The notes beneath the pieces were generated by a model. That model saw nothing but the letters and a program-made list of their open reading frames with translations, did not search any database and was not told the DNA's origin. This document shows positions 7,944 through 16,496 of a stretch of 53,263 bases of DNA, piece by piece. Position 1 is the first letter of the stretch. Every line of letters begins with the position of its first letter. The stretch lies in IMG/VR virus record IMGVR_UViG_3300025736_000033, positions 1 to 53,263 of that record; one strand, 5' to 3'. Origin of the DNA: a virus. The position numbers and the translations under genes are program-made.

Positions 7944-10900
7944 TTATAGTTTATTGATTGTAAATGTTGAATATATTGATGTATCACCCGCATTAGTCCA
8001 TACAGGCAACTCCCATATACCGACAGGTCCACCAGCGGTCATATCGATATATACTGTATCTCCAGCAGTAAGATAAACAACGGCATTGATGCTCATAGAG
8101 CAATAAGCTATGGCTATGCCTTCATCGAAAACCGCACCCTGATTTGCTGGATTTTTGTGATCGCCATTTATATTCAGCCATATACGTATTGTGTTTTGCA
8201 CTCCAACACCAACACGCCCGTTCACTTGAGCATTGATTAAATAATATCCGGTCGATGGCGCAGTGAATGTGCTATCTGCAAACGCACTAGCGGTATCAAC
8301 CTCTTCTACCATCACTACTTTGTAGAACTCGCCGCCATTCGCATACTGCGTGACGTTGTTACGAGCTATCACTATAACCGCCGTGCCACCCAAACCATCT
8401 ATCTCAACCTGTTGTGCATTGTTGGAAGCCAGATTGGCCGCAATGGATATATCCTGTAGGGCGTTAGTGGAAATAGCCGCCGCTATAGATGTATCCTGCA
8501 ACCCATTGGTGAGGATGGCCGCTTGCGCCGCCGCCTCTACCGCATCAATCAAGTTAGTATGCGCCGCAAGGCTAGCGGCATGATCTGCAATCGTTACGTC
8601 TTGCGTCCCGTTAGTTGCAAGGTTGGCCGCAATAGCCGTGTCCTGTATCGCATTAGTAGATAAGTTCGCGTCAATGCTTATGTCTTGCAATGCATTAGTG
8701 GATAGGTTCGCCGTAATAGCTGTATCTTGTATCGCATTAGTAGAGAGATTCTCCGCAATAGCTGTAGCCTGTGCGCCATTCGTAGTGTTAGCCGCATCTG
8801 CCGATGTCTGAGCCGCTTCAGCAGTGTTGCTGATTGCTATATCATCTCCAACCAACACAGCTATCTCACCATCGATTCCCTGCAAGTGGCTGGACACATC
8901 GCCAGCCGCCGCAGTGTAGTTTGTCGGGGTGAAGTTTGCCGCTATGGCGTTGGCATTCGTGGTGCCTGAGCCAGAAGGCGCATTTGTCAGAAATGAATTA
9001 CCGTCAACCGTAGGCACTGTCGCAAATGTATTGTTTTCCCAATTGAAAACATTTGCCCCATTTGAGCTGGTCACAGTGCGGCTATCCCAATCAAGAGACT
9101 CCTGCCCATATTTTGTTTTAAGGAAACGAGTTGACCAATTAACTGACTCTAAATCAGCAGAGTCTCTGAGTTGGTACTGGTTCCAATTGACGGATATCTT
9201 ATTCGCATCCGTTCTAAGCGTTCGGTTACTGATACCGCCATAGAGATTAGACACCCCGCCCCATATCGGGTCAGTTTCCGCATCAGCGGAGATGTATGAT
9301 ACGTTACCCGTCCATGCGATCTGAACATTCGCTCCAGCATAATTGGTAGCAAAAGCGCCAGTGCCCGCTACGGAATCTACATACGCCTTGTTAGCTACAT
9401 CCAGTGCATCTACAGGAGTCTGGACCACATACATATTGTCAGCATAGATAGCATCTGCCCACAGGTTGCCCTTGGTTATCCGCTCAATAGTGATGTTGTC
9501 CAGTGTGATGTTGTTAGACAAAGCCGTGGCCGTGAGGGAAAATCCGCTCTGATTGAAGGCAGGGACCGTAAGCGTGTTAGTGTAGGTGATATCGCCTGTA
9601 TCAGCCGTGCGCCTAAAGACATTTGTGTACCCGCCCAGTCGCAGCGTGATGATCTCGTATGAATCATTAACATCAACTTCGTAGCTCACTGTATACATGT
9701 AGCCAGTTGTAATAGATATGGCATTACTAGGAACCAAGAACCCTGCATTCCCACTGAGCACCGTGATATTACTCAGCGCGGCATTCCAAATAAAGTTGGT
9801 TGCTACCCAGCCATCAATCCCATTCGTGAAGCTTCCGTTGTGTACCAGATCAATACCAGTTTCAGTATCGTCAGCTACTATTAACTCCCTAAATACGTTA
9901 GTGCCCGCCCTAAGGTATCTGGCGTCTGTGTATGGGAGGTCAAGGCTGAACGTGACATCATTTGTGAGCCAAGGGTCACCTATGGTAATGCCTGCTCCCT
10001 CTAGCATCTTTCTGCTCTCCAACACGACGTCGGTAGCGCCTACTTGCAGGCTGTTGCTAAATATGCCATCGTCGGCGTATATATCTTCTATGCCCGTAAT
10101 GATAGTATCGCCATCGCCATAGATATGACCATTCGCCAGAATGTTGGATGTTATTGTGATATTGCCTGTGAACGTAGCATCCTGTGCAGTCAAGTCGGCC
10201 AGTGTGGTATCGCCGCCAACAACAAAGTTCGTGGATGCCTCCACATTCCCATTGGTATTGAACGAAAGCAACTGTTCCCATGTAGCAGTGGCGCCCCGGT
10301 AGTACCAGAACTCAAGACTGAAAGGGGCTCCGGCCTCCTGCTCTATGCTCCAAATATTCGTCGTGCCAGTATCCCAGAAGGCAAGGCTCTTGGTCTTGCT
10401 TGTTGTAGTACCATCCTTGATTATTACTGAAGGGTGTCTGGCTCCATCTGCCTGCACAGTCAGCAATGCTGAGTTCCCGAAGGTAGGTAGCGTAGGGATC
10501 GTTTTTGTATTGATAGCAACAGCTCCATTGTTGGAGCTCACGTAGATACCTTCCCCCTCCGTATCTCCAATGAAGAATCCGCTCATGTCGAGATTGGTAG
10601 ACGCTTCGTTTCCTACTGCCATAACACTGGCTAGATCCACTGAGCCCGTAGCTAAGTCCGTGTAGGCGTTGGCATTAGATACAGCCAAATTGGTTGCCAC
10701 TATATCTGCAGCAGTAGCGAAATTGGTCAACGATATGTAGTTAGCATTCGTTGCAGTAGACAGTTCTATATCCGTAGCAAAGACTGCATCTATAGCATTG
10801 GTCGTAAGCGTGATTACAGCGTCACCTGTGTTCGTTCCACCGCTTAGGAAGCCACCATCCACAGTTACAGAAGTGATGTCGCCGTCCTGTGAGTTGGTAT

Positions 10901-11552
10901 TGAGCCCTATGATAAGCGTAGGTGAAGTGAAGTCCACGTAGTTACTGGTTGATTCAACCATCGTGAAGTTCGTATAGCCTTCTGCTCTCGGCAGGTACGT
11001 AGCGAACGCAGCCCCGACAGTCAGGTAGTTAGCCAGGTTCGTAGGCGTTACCGGGAAAGGGTATACATTGGTGTCATCGTACAGTGAGTAGCTGACCGCT
11101 ATTTGGCCCTGGGCCAGTGTGCGTGCGATATTAGTAGTCGCTCCATCGTAAGCCCATACTTCCATCTTATAGTTGGAATCAGGCGGGATGTTGGTACGCG
11201 CTACGGAAAAGCTTATCGCATTGGCTGCTATGGTGATGTTCGTAGTGATATTGGTTGTGGCGCCCGATACCGAAGTAGAGGTATATGGTATGTCGATATA
11301 CGTGGTCTTGTCTTTGCTGACCCGTGCATTGACGTTGTAACCTGCAACGCTAACCGTATCGCCTGTGTTGTCTGCATAGAATGAGAGCTCTACACGCTGG
11401 TCATTCTGGCCTATCCACTTCCACCTAAAGGAATCCCAGTTGCCGGTGATACCGTTAATGTCTACAGAAGCACTCTCAGTGTTCGTCGGAAAACCGTAGC
11501 AGTTCAGTGCCGCTACAGCAAGTAAGGCTATGATTCCAATGAGTTTTCTCAT
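7944..11552 (-). CDS. Long exported fibre protein with C-terminal C1q-like domain
   Basis: This 1,202-aa protein begins MRKLIGIIALLAVAALNCYGF, a signal peptide. The N-terminal 150 residues look like a beta-sandwich, followed by a long Thr/Asn/Ala-rich shaft. Near residues 920-1065 are tandem 14-residue units such as ANLSTNAIQDTAIA, predicted to form a coiled or beta stalk. The last 135 residues (YKVVMVEEVDTASAF, FTAPSTGYYLINAQVNG, then alternating beta strands) match the C1q/TNF-like jelly-roll pattern found at tips of some phage fibres. It shares a near-identical 111-bp block with the 542-aa fibre. Its ATG overlaps the stop of the giant gene (TAATG). Likely the main receptor-binding fibre. 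Confidence 0.75.
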   Translation of the reverse strand: MRKLIGIIALLAVAALNCYGFPTNTESASVDINGITGNWDSFRWKWIGQNDQRVELSFYADNTGDTVSVAGYNVNARVSKDKTTYIDIPYTSTSVSGATTNITTNITIAANAISFSVARTNIPPDSNYKMEVWAYDGATTNIARTLAQGQIAVSYSLYDDTNVYPFPVTPTNLANYLTVGAAFATYLPRAEGYTNFTMVESTSNYVDFTSPTLIIGLNTNSQDGDITSVTVDGGFLSGGTNTGDAVITLTTNAIDAVFATDIELSTATNANYISLTNFATAADIVATNLAVSNANAYTDLATGSVDLASVMAVGNEASTNLDMSGFFIGDTEGEGIYVSSNNGAVAINTKTIPTLPTFGNSALLTVQADGARHPSVIIKDGTTTSKTKSLAFWDTGTTNIWSIEQEAGAPFSLEFWYYRGATATWEQLLSFNTNGNVEASTNFVVGGDTTLADLTAQDATFTGNITITSNILANGHIYGDGDTIITGIEDIYADDGIFSNSLQVGATDVVLESRKMLEGAGITIGDPWLTNDVTFSLDLPYTDARYLRAGTNVFRELIVADDTETGIDLVHNGSFTNGIDGWVATNFIWNAALSNITVLSGNAGFLVPSNAISITTGYMYTVSYEVDVNDSYEIITLRLGGYTNVFRRTADTGDITYTNTLTVPAFNQSGFSLTATALSNNITLDNITIERITKGNLWADAIYADNMYVVQTPVDALDVANKAYVDSVAGTGAFATNYAGANVQIAWTGNVSYISADAETDPIWGGVSNLYGGISNRTLRTDANKISVNWNQYQLRDSADLESVNWSTRFLKTKYGQESLDWDSRTVTSSNGANVFNWENNTFATVPTVDGNSFLTNAPSGSGTTNANAIAANFTPTNYTAAAGDVSSHLQGIDGEIAVLVGDDIAISNTAEAAQTSADAANTTNGAQATAIAENLSTNAIQDTAITANLSTNALQDISIDANLSTNAIQDTAIAANLATNGTQDVTIADHAASLAAHTNLIDAVEAAAQAAILTNGLQDTSIAAAISTNALQDISIAANLASNNAQQVEIDGLGGTAVIVIARNNVTQYANGGEFYKVVMVEEVDTASAFADSTFTAPSTGYYLINAQVNGRVGVGVQNTIRIWLNINGDHKNPANQGAVFDEGIAIAYCSMSINAVVYLTAGDTVYIDMTAGGPVGIWELPVWTNAGDTSIYSTFTINKL
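8360..8790 (-). repeat. Tandem 42-bp units coding 14-aa shaft repeats
   Basis: Within the 1,202-aa fibre gene, about eight degenerate units of 42 bp encode ANLSTNAIQDTAIA-like 14-mers, with variants ANLATNGTQDVTIA and AAISTNALQDISIA. They are separated near 8500-8580 by a short Ala/His segment. The period and the conserved Asn/Gln/Asp positions suggest a regular stalk whose length could vary by unit gain or loss. Confidence 0.75.
9244..9354. repeat. 111-bp block shared by two fibre genes, copy 2
   Basis: Second copy, inside the 1,202-aa fibre gene and in the same reading frame as copy 1 at 6974-7084. One mismatch in 111 bases while the rest of the two genes differs implies recent copying or homology-driven exchange. 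Confidence 0.95.
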
Positions 11553-14500
11553 TAACGTGTTCCTCTAGTTCTTGCATTTCTGGCCCTTGACCGGCCATAA
11601 CTACTGTTAATCAATTCTGGTTTGCGAGACTTGCCCCTACGCCAAAGCCTTTGACGTTCTTTAACGTCCTCTATATTAGCCGAAAGCCATGCCCGATAGC
11701 CAGACTTAGTAGCATCTCTGCTGCGTAGGTATGTATCGGAAGACACATTGTTATCCTGCCTATCGTCCGACTGCTCTATTCTTGCTACCTTAATATCAGT
11801 CAGTATCTCTTGCTTTGTCTTGCCTTCAATGGATATACCAAACTTGTCTGCGTCATCTTTTAACTCTTCCCTGATATCTGTAGGCTGGCTGAACCGCAGG
11901 AACCGGCGCAAGCCAGGTATCTTCCTAGACATCTCAACCATCGTAGCGTTTCCTTCCGGAGTCTTACAAAGCTCATATAGGTCAACAAGCCCAGCGGCTA
12001 TAGGATTAGACCACGGAATCAGTTTAGAAGTGGCTCTTGCAAGACGATCCGGAGATATTTTCACTTTCATCTTTGCCGCCATCTCTGAAATATCTTGCGC
12101 TATCTTAGGTGATGTTACTGTAAATTCCTTATTAGCTGAAACATCAGAATATCCACTCCATATCTTCTCTTTTGTCCACGTATCATAATTGCCGTGATAG
12201 GCTGTGCATGCATTCCATACAGGAGGAGTAATCGTTGCTGATTCTACTGGTAGCAACTGGAATGTAGCATCCAAAAGCTGCCCGCTCCAAGGTCTACCCG
12301 CCATTGCATCTGACAACGACTGGCCAATAGCACTAAACACTTGCTGCCCTTGATCTTTAGCTATCGCTATATATGCATGTCGCTTGTTGCCTTCCTTGTC
12401 TGTCTTCGAAAACCCTAACGGAATTATCCATTTAGTTGCTTTCTCCCTATCGGAAACAGCGTCATAGCCTTCTTCATCGACAGCTCTAAATCCTTGTCCG
12501 TTTGCATAACCTAGAGCTATTAGTTGAATTATCTTTAGCGCAGACCCCCCAGGATCTGTCTTCATTGTGCGCAGGGTACCTCTTGTACCCTGTATGGCTG
12601 CGTTGAAGTAAGGTAGTATGTTGTCCGCAAATTTAGCTGTCCGACCTCCCTGTGCAAAATCAAGCATGTTCCTAGCAATGAAAGTAGCTTCCCTTGGGGT
12701 AGATCCATTCTTTATAGCCCTGTTCCGGACTGCTAGACGCATTGCAGTTTCAGAAGTCTCACCCAAATATGCCAAGGCGTCTGACAACTGTGCCAATGCT
12801 GTAGTTCCACGTCCGCGTGCGGTCCACGGTTTCGTCAGCAGTTTGCCCTGTGTTGAAAGATAATCCATGCCGCCGCCTTCTTTAAGATAATCATTATATG
12901 CACCTGTACGCATGAATGAATCCTTGGCTACGGCGCCTAGATCAGATAGCTCCTGCACAAAAGCACGAGGAATAAACTTTGAATACTGTCCTGAATTGAA
13001 CCATGCGAAAGCCATATCACGAGGTAGATTGGACAAAGCAAATTCAGGATTGGCACCAGTAGCAATAAACTTCAGAGGCTTTGTTCCAGTTATCCACTGA
13101 GCGAGATTTGCTACATCCCTGCCCAGTGCCGGCGTAAGCCCATTCCACTGTTCTGCCAATTTGCGCGGCATAGCCAACTGAATTTCGCGGCCATCTTGGA
13201 ATGCTGTTACAATACCTTCATCGTTTTTGAGTTTGGATTTGCCAACTTCTTTGAAGCCCGTTGGATCGTTGGGGTCAGAAACTGTCATTCTATGAATACG
13301 ACCAACTTCTGAATCCGGATTGGCTCTGATAAAATCAGCCAACTCAGAATTTGCCTGGTTCTTGAATACTCGAGACTGTGTGCGACCGATAACTTGGGCC
13401 AGTAGGAAGTTAGGGTCATTGACCATTGCGCTTTCGCTGCCCTCTTTGAGAGAGTCTATGCCGCTATCCAACTGCCTAGCGCCCTTGGTGTCTGTTCCCA
13501 CCTCTGGATCTATGAACTCAACAAATTGACGGGGAGAATAGAAAGGCTGATTCTTACTCAATTCAGCATGAGTCTCTTTCGATATAAGTCCTGCATCGCG
13601 TAACTCAGTGAGCTGGCCTCGTAACACAGTCCAATATTCCTCTGCCGCGTCCTTAACGCCTTGCTTAATAACGGGGTCTGTATCAGCTTCAAATTTAGCA
13701 AGCCATTCTTTGCTCTGTTCTGGCGTTGTGCCTTGACGACTCTTGAGTTTCACACCTTTGTCAGCCTGTATCCCTGTAGCCTCTATGTTACGAGTGAACT
13801 CAATGTATTTGCTCAGAACCTTGATCTGCCCGTTCGGCAACACATCTGTAACGGATTTCCATGCGTCTTTATGAACCCTATTTGCCCACGCACTTGCGCC
13901 CTGGGCAAGAACCTTTGACCTGACCACATCTTCAGCACCGGCATTCTTCAGCACACGTTTCACATCTGCTTCTTGGTCAACTATCTGTCGAGCCAGAAAT
14001 TGCAATACTGGTTCTCTTTGCTTCTTTATGTTCGCCGCCAATTCAACATCATTCTTATCAAACGCTGCATCAGCCTTTGTCCCAAAATTGCCAGCTTCTT
14101 CTGGGACCGCTTTGGCGGCTGTACGGGAACCTATGACCCCACCGGCAGCTCCTCCTAAAATTCCACCAGATACGATAGCATTAAGGAATTCATCCATCGT
14201 CAAAACAGCACGGTCTTTATCAAACCCAAACTTCTCTATAAGATTAGTTCCTACGGTCTGGATAAGTTCCTGAGTACCCTCTTCAACTGCGCCTTGCGCG
14301 ATACGCTTTACGGCTTTCTGCCCAGCTCTACCAAGCATTCTTCCAAATGGTAGAGCCTCTGTAGCAGCATTCCACGCTCCATTCAAAAGCCCCATCACAT
14401 CAGACTCTTCTACTGTCTTACCGGCTTCTCTCGCCTTGCTGAAACTCCCTGCTCCCTCGGTAAGCCCAAATATGATAGCGGCGGGAACGGGGCTCTTGGT

Positions 14501-15286
14501 CGCTATTGTCGCGGCCATTGCCGTTCCAAATAGAGGCAGAGCTTCGGATGTGACCGATAAGGCATTGGCTACTGGGTTACTCTTCCAAGTAAGGTTCTTA
14601 GGTTTAGCTATTGCTTTGCCCTCTGCCTTCTCGTTGAACCATGTGCTAAACTCTTTGCTTGCTTGTGCGGCCTTCTCTTGGGAAGGCTGTGCGATACGAG
14701 CCAACGGGAATGAGCCTATTGTACTACGCGGAGATACAAGCCACTCAGATATATTACCGAGACTCCCTACCGTGCGTAGAGTGCCACGAAGGAAGCCTGC
14801 AAATGGATCGAGTATTTCTCTGGCCGCTATACCCGCAACTGATTCTGAAAGTCCTTCACCTAACTGTTCTACTTTGTCCCTATCTTCCTGAGTGACTTGA
14901 GGCGGGGGTGGCGGCACTGTAGTAGCTTCTATTGCTTCGTCAAAGAGCTTCTGAAGTTCTGGATCCTCATGCTCCGGAAGGATACTGCGCTTATCAGGAT
15001 CGGCGCCTAGATTAGCCATGCCGTCTACCGCCTGTGTGATAGGAGAGGGGTCTTTGGGCTCATCGAATTCCGCAAGAATATCCGAAATATCGTCATCATC
15101 TGTACCAGTAGAAACCGCATCAACTTCAGCGAGGATATCATCTACACTCGGTTCTTCTGTTATTGCTGGCTCATCAAACTCAGCAAGGATATCTGAAACA
15201 TCGTTGGGACCAGCAGGAACTACAGGGGTTGCCGCTTCCGTAGGATCTTCGAACTCATCTAAGATATCTTGTACTGAACTAGCCAT
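11552..15286 (-). CDS. Giant polyvalent / internal virion protein with LPD38-like segment
   Basis: About 1,244 aa from ATG 15286. A GTG at 15295 is possible, but AAAGGTGTAGG is better spaced for the ATG. The first 80 residues contain repeated DILAEFDEP/DILDEFEDP motifs. Residues about 255-390 have hydrophobic and Gly-rich segments with AVEEGTQELIQT. Residues about 735-880 contain SNLPRDMAFAW, then REATFIARNMLDFAQGG and ILPYFNAAIQGTRG. I recognise this pattern as the large-polyvalent-protein-associated domain LPD38 found in podovirus internal virion proteins. The C-terminus is basic and Ser/Arg-rich. It is probably carried in the capsid or tail and ejected. The following fibre gene starts in its stop codon. 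Confidence 0.7.
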   Translation of the reverse strand: MASSVQDILDEFEDPTEAATPVVPAGPNDVSDILAEFDEPAITEEPSVDDILAEVDAVSTGTDDDDISDILAEFDEPKDPSPITQAVDGMANLGADPDKRSILPEHEDPELQKLFDEAIEATTVPPPPPQVTQEDRDKVEQLGEGLSESVAGIAAREILDPFAGFLRGTLRTVGSLGNISEWLVSPRSTIGSFPLARIAQPSQEKAAQASKEFSTWFNEKAEGKAIAKPKNLTWKSNPVANALSVTSEALPLFGTAMAATIATKSPVPAAIIFGLTEGAGSFSKAREAGKTVEESDVMGLLNGAWNAATEALPFGRMLGRAGQKAVKRIAQGAVEEGTQELIQTVGTNLIEKFGFDKDRAVLTMDEFLNAIVSGGILGGAAGGVIGSRTAAKAVPEEAGNFGTKADAAFDKNDVELAANIKKQREPVLQFLARQIVDQEADVKRVLKNAGAEDVVRSKVLAQGASAWANRVHKDAWKSVTDVLPNGQIKVLSKYIEFTRNIEATGIQADKGVKLKSRQGTTPEQSKEWLAKFEADTDPVIKQGVKDAAEEYWTVLRGQLTELRDAGLISKETHAELSKNQPFYSPRQFVEFIDPEVGTDTKGARQLDSGIDSLKEGSESAMVNDPNFLLAQVIGRTQSRVFKNQANSELADFIRANPDSEVGRIHRMTVSDPNDPTGFKEVGKSKLKNDEGIVTAFQDGREIQLAMPRKLAEQWNGLTPALGRDVANLAQWITGTKPLKFIATGANPEFALSNLPRDMAFAWFNSGQYSKFIPRAFVQELSDLGAVAKDSFMRTGAYNDYLKEGGGMDYLSTQGKLLTKPWTARGRGTTALAQLSDALAYLGETSETAMRLAVRNRAIKNGSTPREATFIARNMLDFAQGGRTAKFADNILPYFNAAIQGTRGTLRTMKTDPGGSALKIIQLIALGYANGQGFRAVDEEGYDAVSDREKATKWIIPLGFSKTDKEGNKRHAYIAIAKDQGQQVFSAIGQSLSDAMAGRPWSGQLLDATFQLLPVESATITPPVWNACTAYHGNYDTWTKEKIWSGYSDVSANKEFTVTSPKIAQDISEMAAKMKVKISPDRLARATSKLIPWSNPIAAGLVDLYELCKTPEGNATMVEMSRKIPGLRRFLRFSQPTDIREELKDDADKFGISIEGKTKQEILTDIKVARIEQSDDRQDNNVSSDTYLRSRDATKSGYRAWLSANIEDVKERQRLWRRGKSRKPELINSSYGRSRARNARTRGTR

Positions 15287-15295
15287 ATTAAACAC

Positions 15296-16255
15296 CTACA
15301 CCTTTGCGTCGAGTATCTTCATTTTCCGCTCAAGTCTTATGCGCTTTGTCCGACTCAAACCTTTCTTCTTTTCAGGGTTTGATAGAATAGCATCTATCTT
15401 TTCCAGCTCATCAGTCTCGGCAGGAGTGATCGTACCAGCTAAATCTCCAGAAGCCGTTGCGCTTTCATCCGTAGTTACAGTTCCATCGGTTAAAGCCGCT
15501 TCCGGTGTTTCCGCTTCAGGAGCAACAGAGAAACCGGGTACTGCTTGGGCAGCTGCAAGCCCTTTCTTGGCCATTGATTCAATAGCTGGGCTTTTAATAT
15601 CTTGTACAAATGTAACACTTTCTGCAAGTGAAGCACTATAGTCTAAAGCCAGTTCAAGAGCATTGAAAGCGCGGTCTGCATCCTTTTCGGATCTTGCCAA
15701 TTTCGCCTCTTCCTTAAGCGCATTGATATCATTGGTGCCCTGCTGAACCAATCGGTCCATTTCGCCTTTGTCCACTGCTGTTTGCTTACCAAGGTTGCCA
15801 GTGTTCACAAGTTTTTGAAGAGCAAGCGCATTAGTAGCCGCTGTTTTTGCTGCATCTGTCTTTGCTGTAGCTTGGAAGGTTGCCACGCGCTCATTTACCT
15901 CTGCTACTCCTAATCCAGCGTCACGTGTGCCTATATTTTTTACCTCTTGTAGCCGAACAGCATTATCGGCATCTTGCTGGCGGCGACCCACATTCCTTTG
16001 CCCCGGAGTCTGGAGTCCGGCATTCGAAGCTTCTCTACGCAAAGCCCGCGTCTCAGCAAGTCCAGTTGTACGTTCGCCGGCCACTATCTTACTCTTACGC
16101 AAGATGGATGCAGGGGAAGGCTTGCTTGCCAGATCTCTCGTTGTGTTCTGCTCACGGAGCAATCTAGCTGCCGGGCTTTCTACAGCATTACGGATGGCAG
16201 GTATTGCCGCCGCATCTATTCCTCGGGGTTTCAATTCAAATCCAGCCTTAGCCAT
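15296..16255 (-). CDS. Helical virion protein upstream of the giant gene
   Basis: This 319-aa Ala-rich protein has a basic N-terminal 80 residues. A long predicted helix with Ala/Lys/Glu/Gln spans residues about 90-210, then there is a Thr/Ala/Glu low-complexity linker (about 235-285) and a Lys/Arg-rich C-terminus. No motifs or membrane segments were seen. It occupies the same relative position as the 511-aa gene before the other giant gene, suggesting paired functions such as internal core proteins. Its start overlaps the end of the 82-aa gene by 8 bases. Confidence 0.55.
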   Translation of the reverse strand: MAKAGFELKPRGIDAAAIPAIRNAVESPAARLLREQNTTRDLASKPSPASILRKSKIVAGERTTGLAETRALRREASNAGLQTPGQRNVGRRQQDADNAVRLQEVKNIGTRDAGLGVAEVNERVATFQATAKTDAAKTAATNALALQKLVNTGNLGKQTAVDKGEMDRLVQQGTNDINALKEEAKLARSEKDADRAFNALELALDYSASLAESVTFVQDIKSPAIESMAKKGLAAAQAVPGFSVAPEAETPEAALTDGTVTTDESATASGDLAGTITPAETDELEKIDAILSNPEKKKGLSRTKRIRLERKMKILDAKV

Positions 16256-16496
16256 TTTCCAGCTCCTTATGTCCTAGACATTTGCAATAGTTTCTAAGTT
16301 TATCTTCTAATCGTTGTTTAATCCAGCCTGCATCTCCACCACCGCAACATTTTGGTTCGCCTTCGAACCGTTTACGTCTTCGGAGATTCCTTCTCGTATA
16401 GAGCATCTGTTCCGCAAATGCTATCAGCAATCGGGTAGCTTCGTCCTTTGGGTCTAGCTGCCTGATCTTCTCTACGAGTTTTGTAAATGCTGTCAT
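16248..16496 (-). CDS. Small basic Cys-containing protein, 82 aa
   Basis: Starts in a TAATG overlap with the 426-aa gene. An upstream in-frame extension to 16544 exists but would lie inside that gene. The protein is Arg/Lys-rich in the middle (RRNLRRRKRFEG) and has Cys residues in a KCCGGGD segment and a later CKC. It may bind metal or be virion-associated. Not recognised. Confidence 0.55.
   Translation of the reverse strand: MTAFTKLVEKIRQLDPKDEATRLLIAFAEQMLYTRRNLRRRKRFEGEPKCCGGGDAGWIKQRLEDKLRNYCKCLGHKELENG

Noticed and set aside
15018-15641. Plus-strand Ser-rich frame across two virion genes
   Set aside because: Spans the junction of two well-supported minus genes and reflects acidic repeats read on the other strand.
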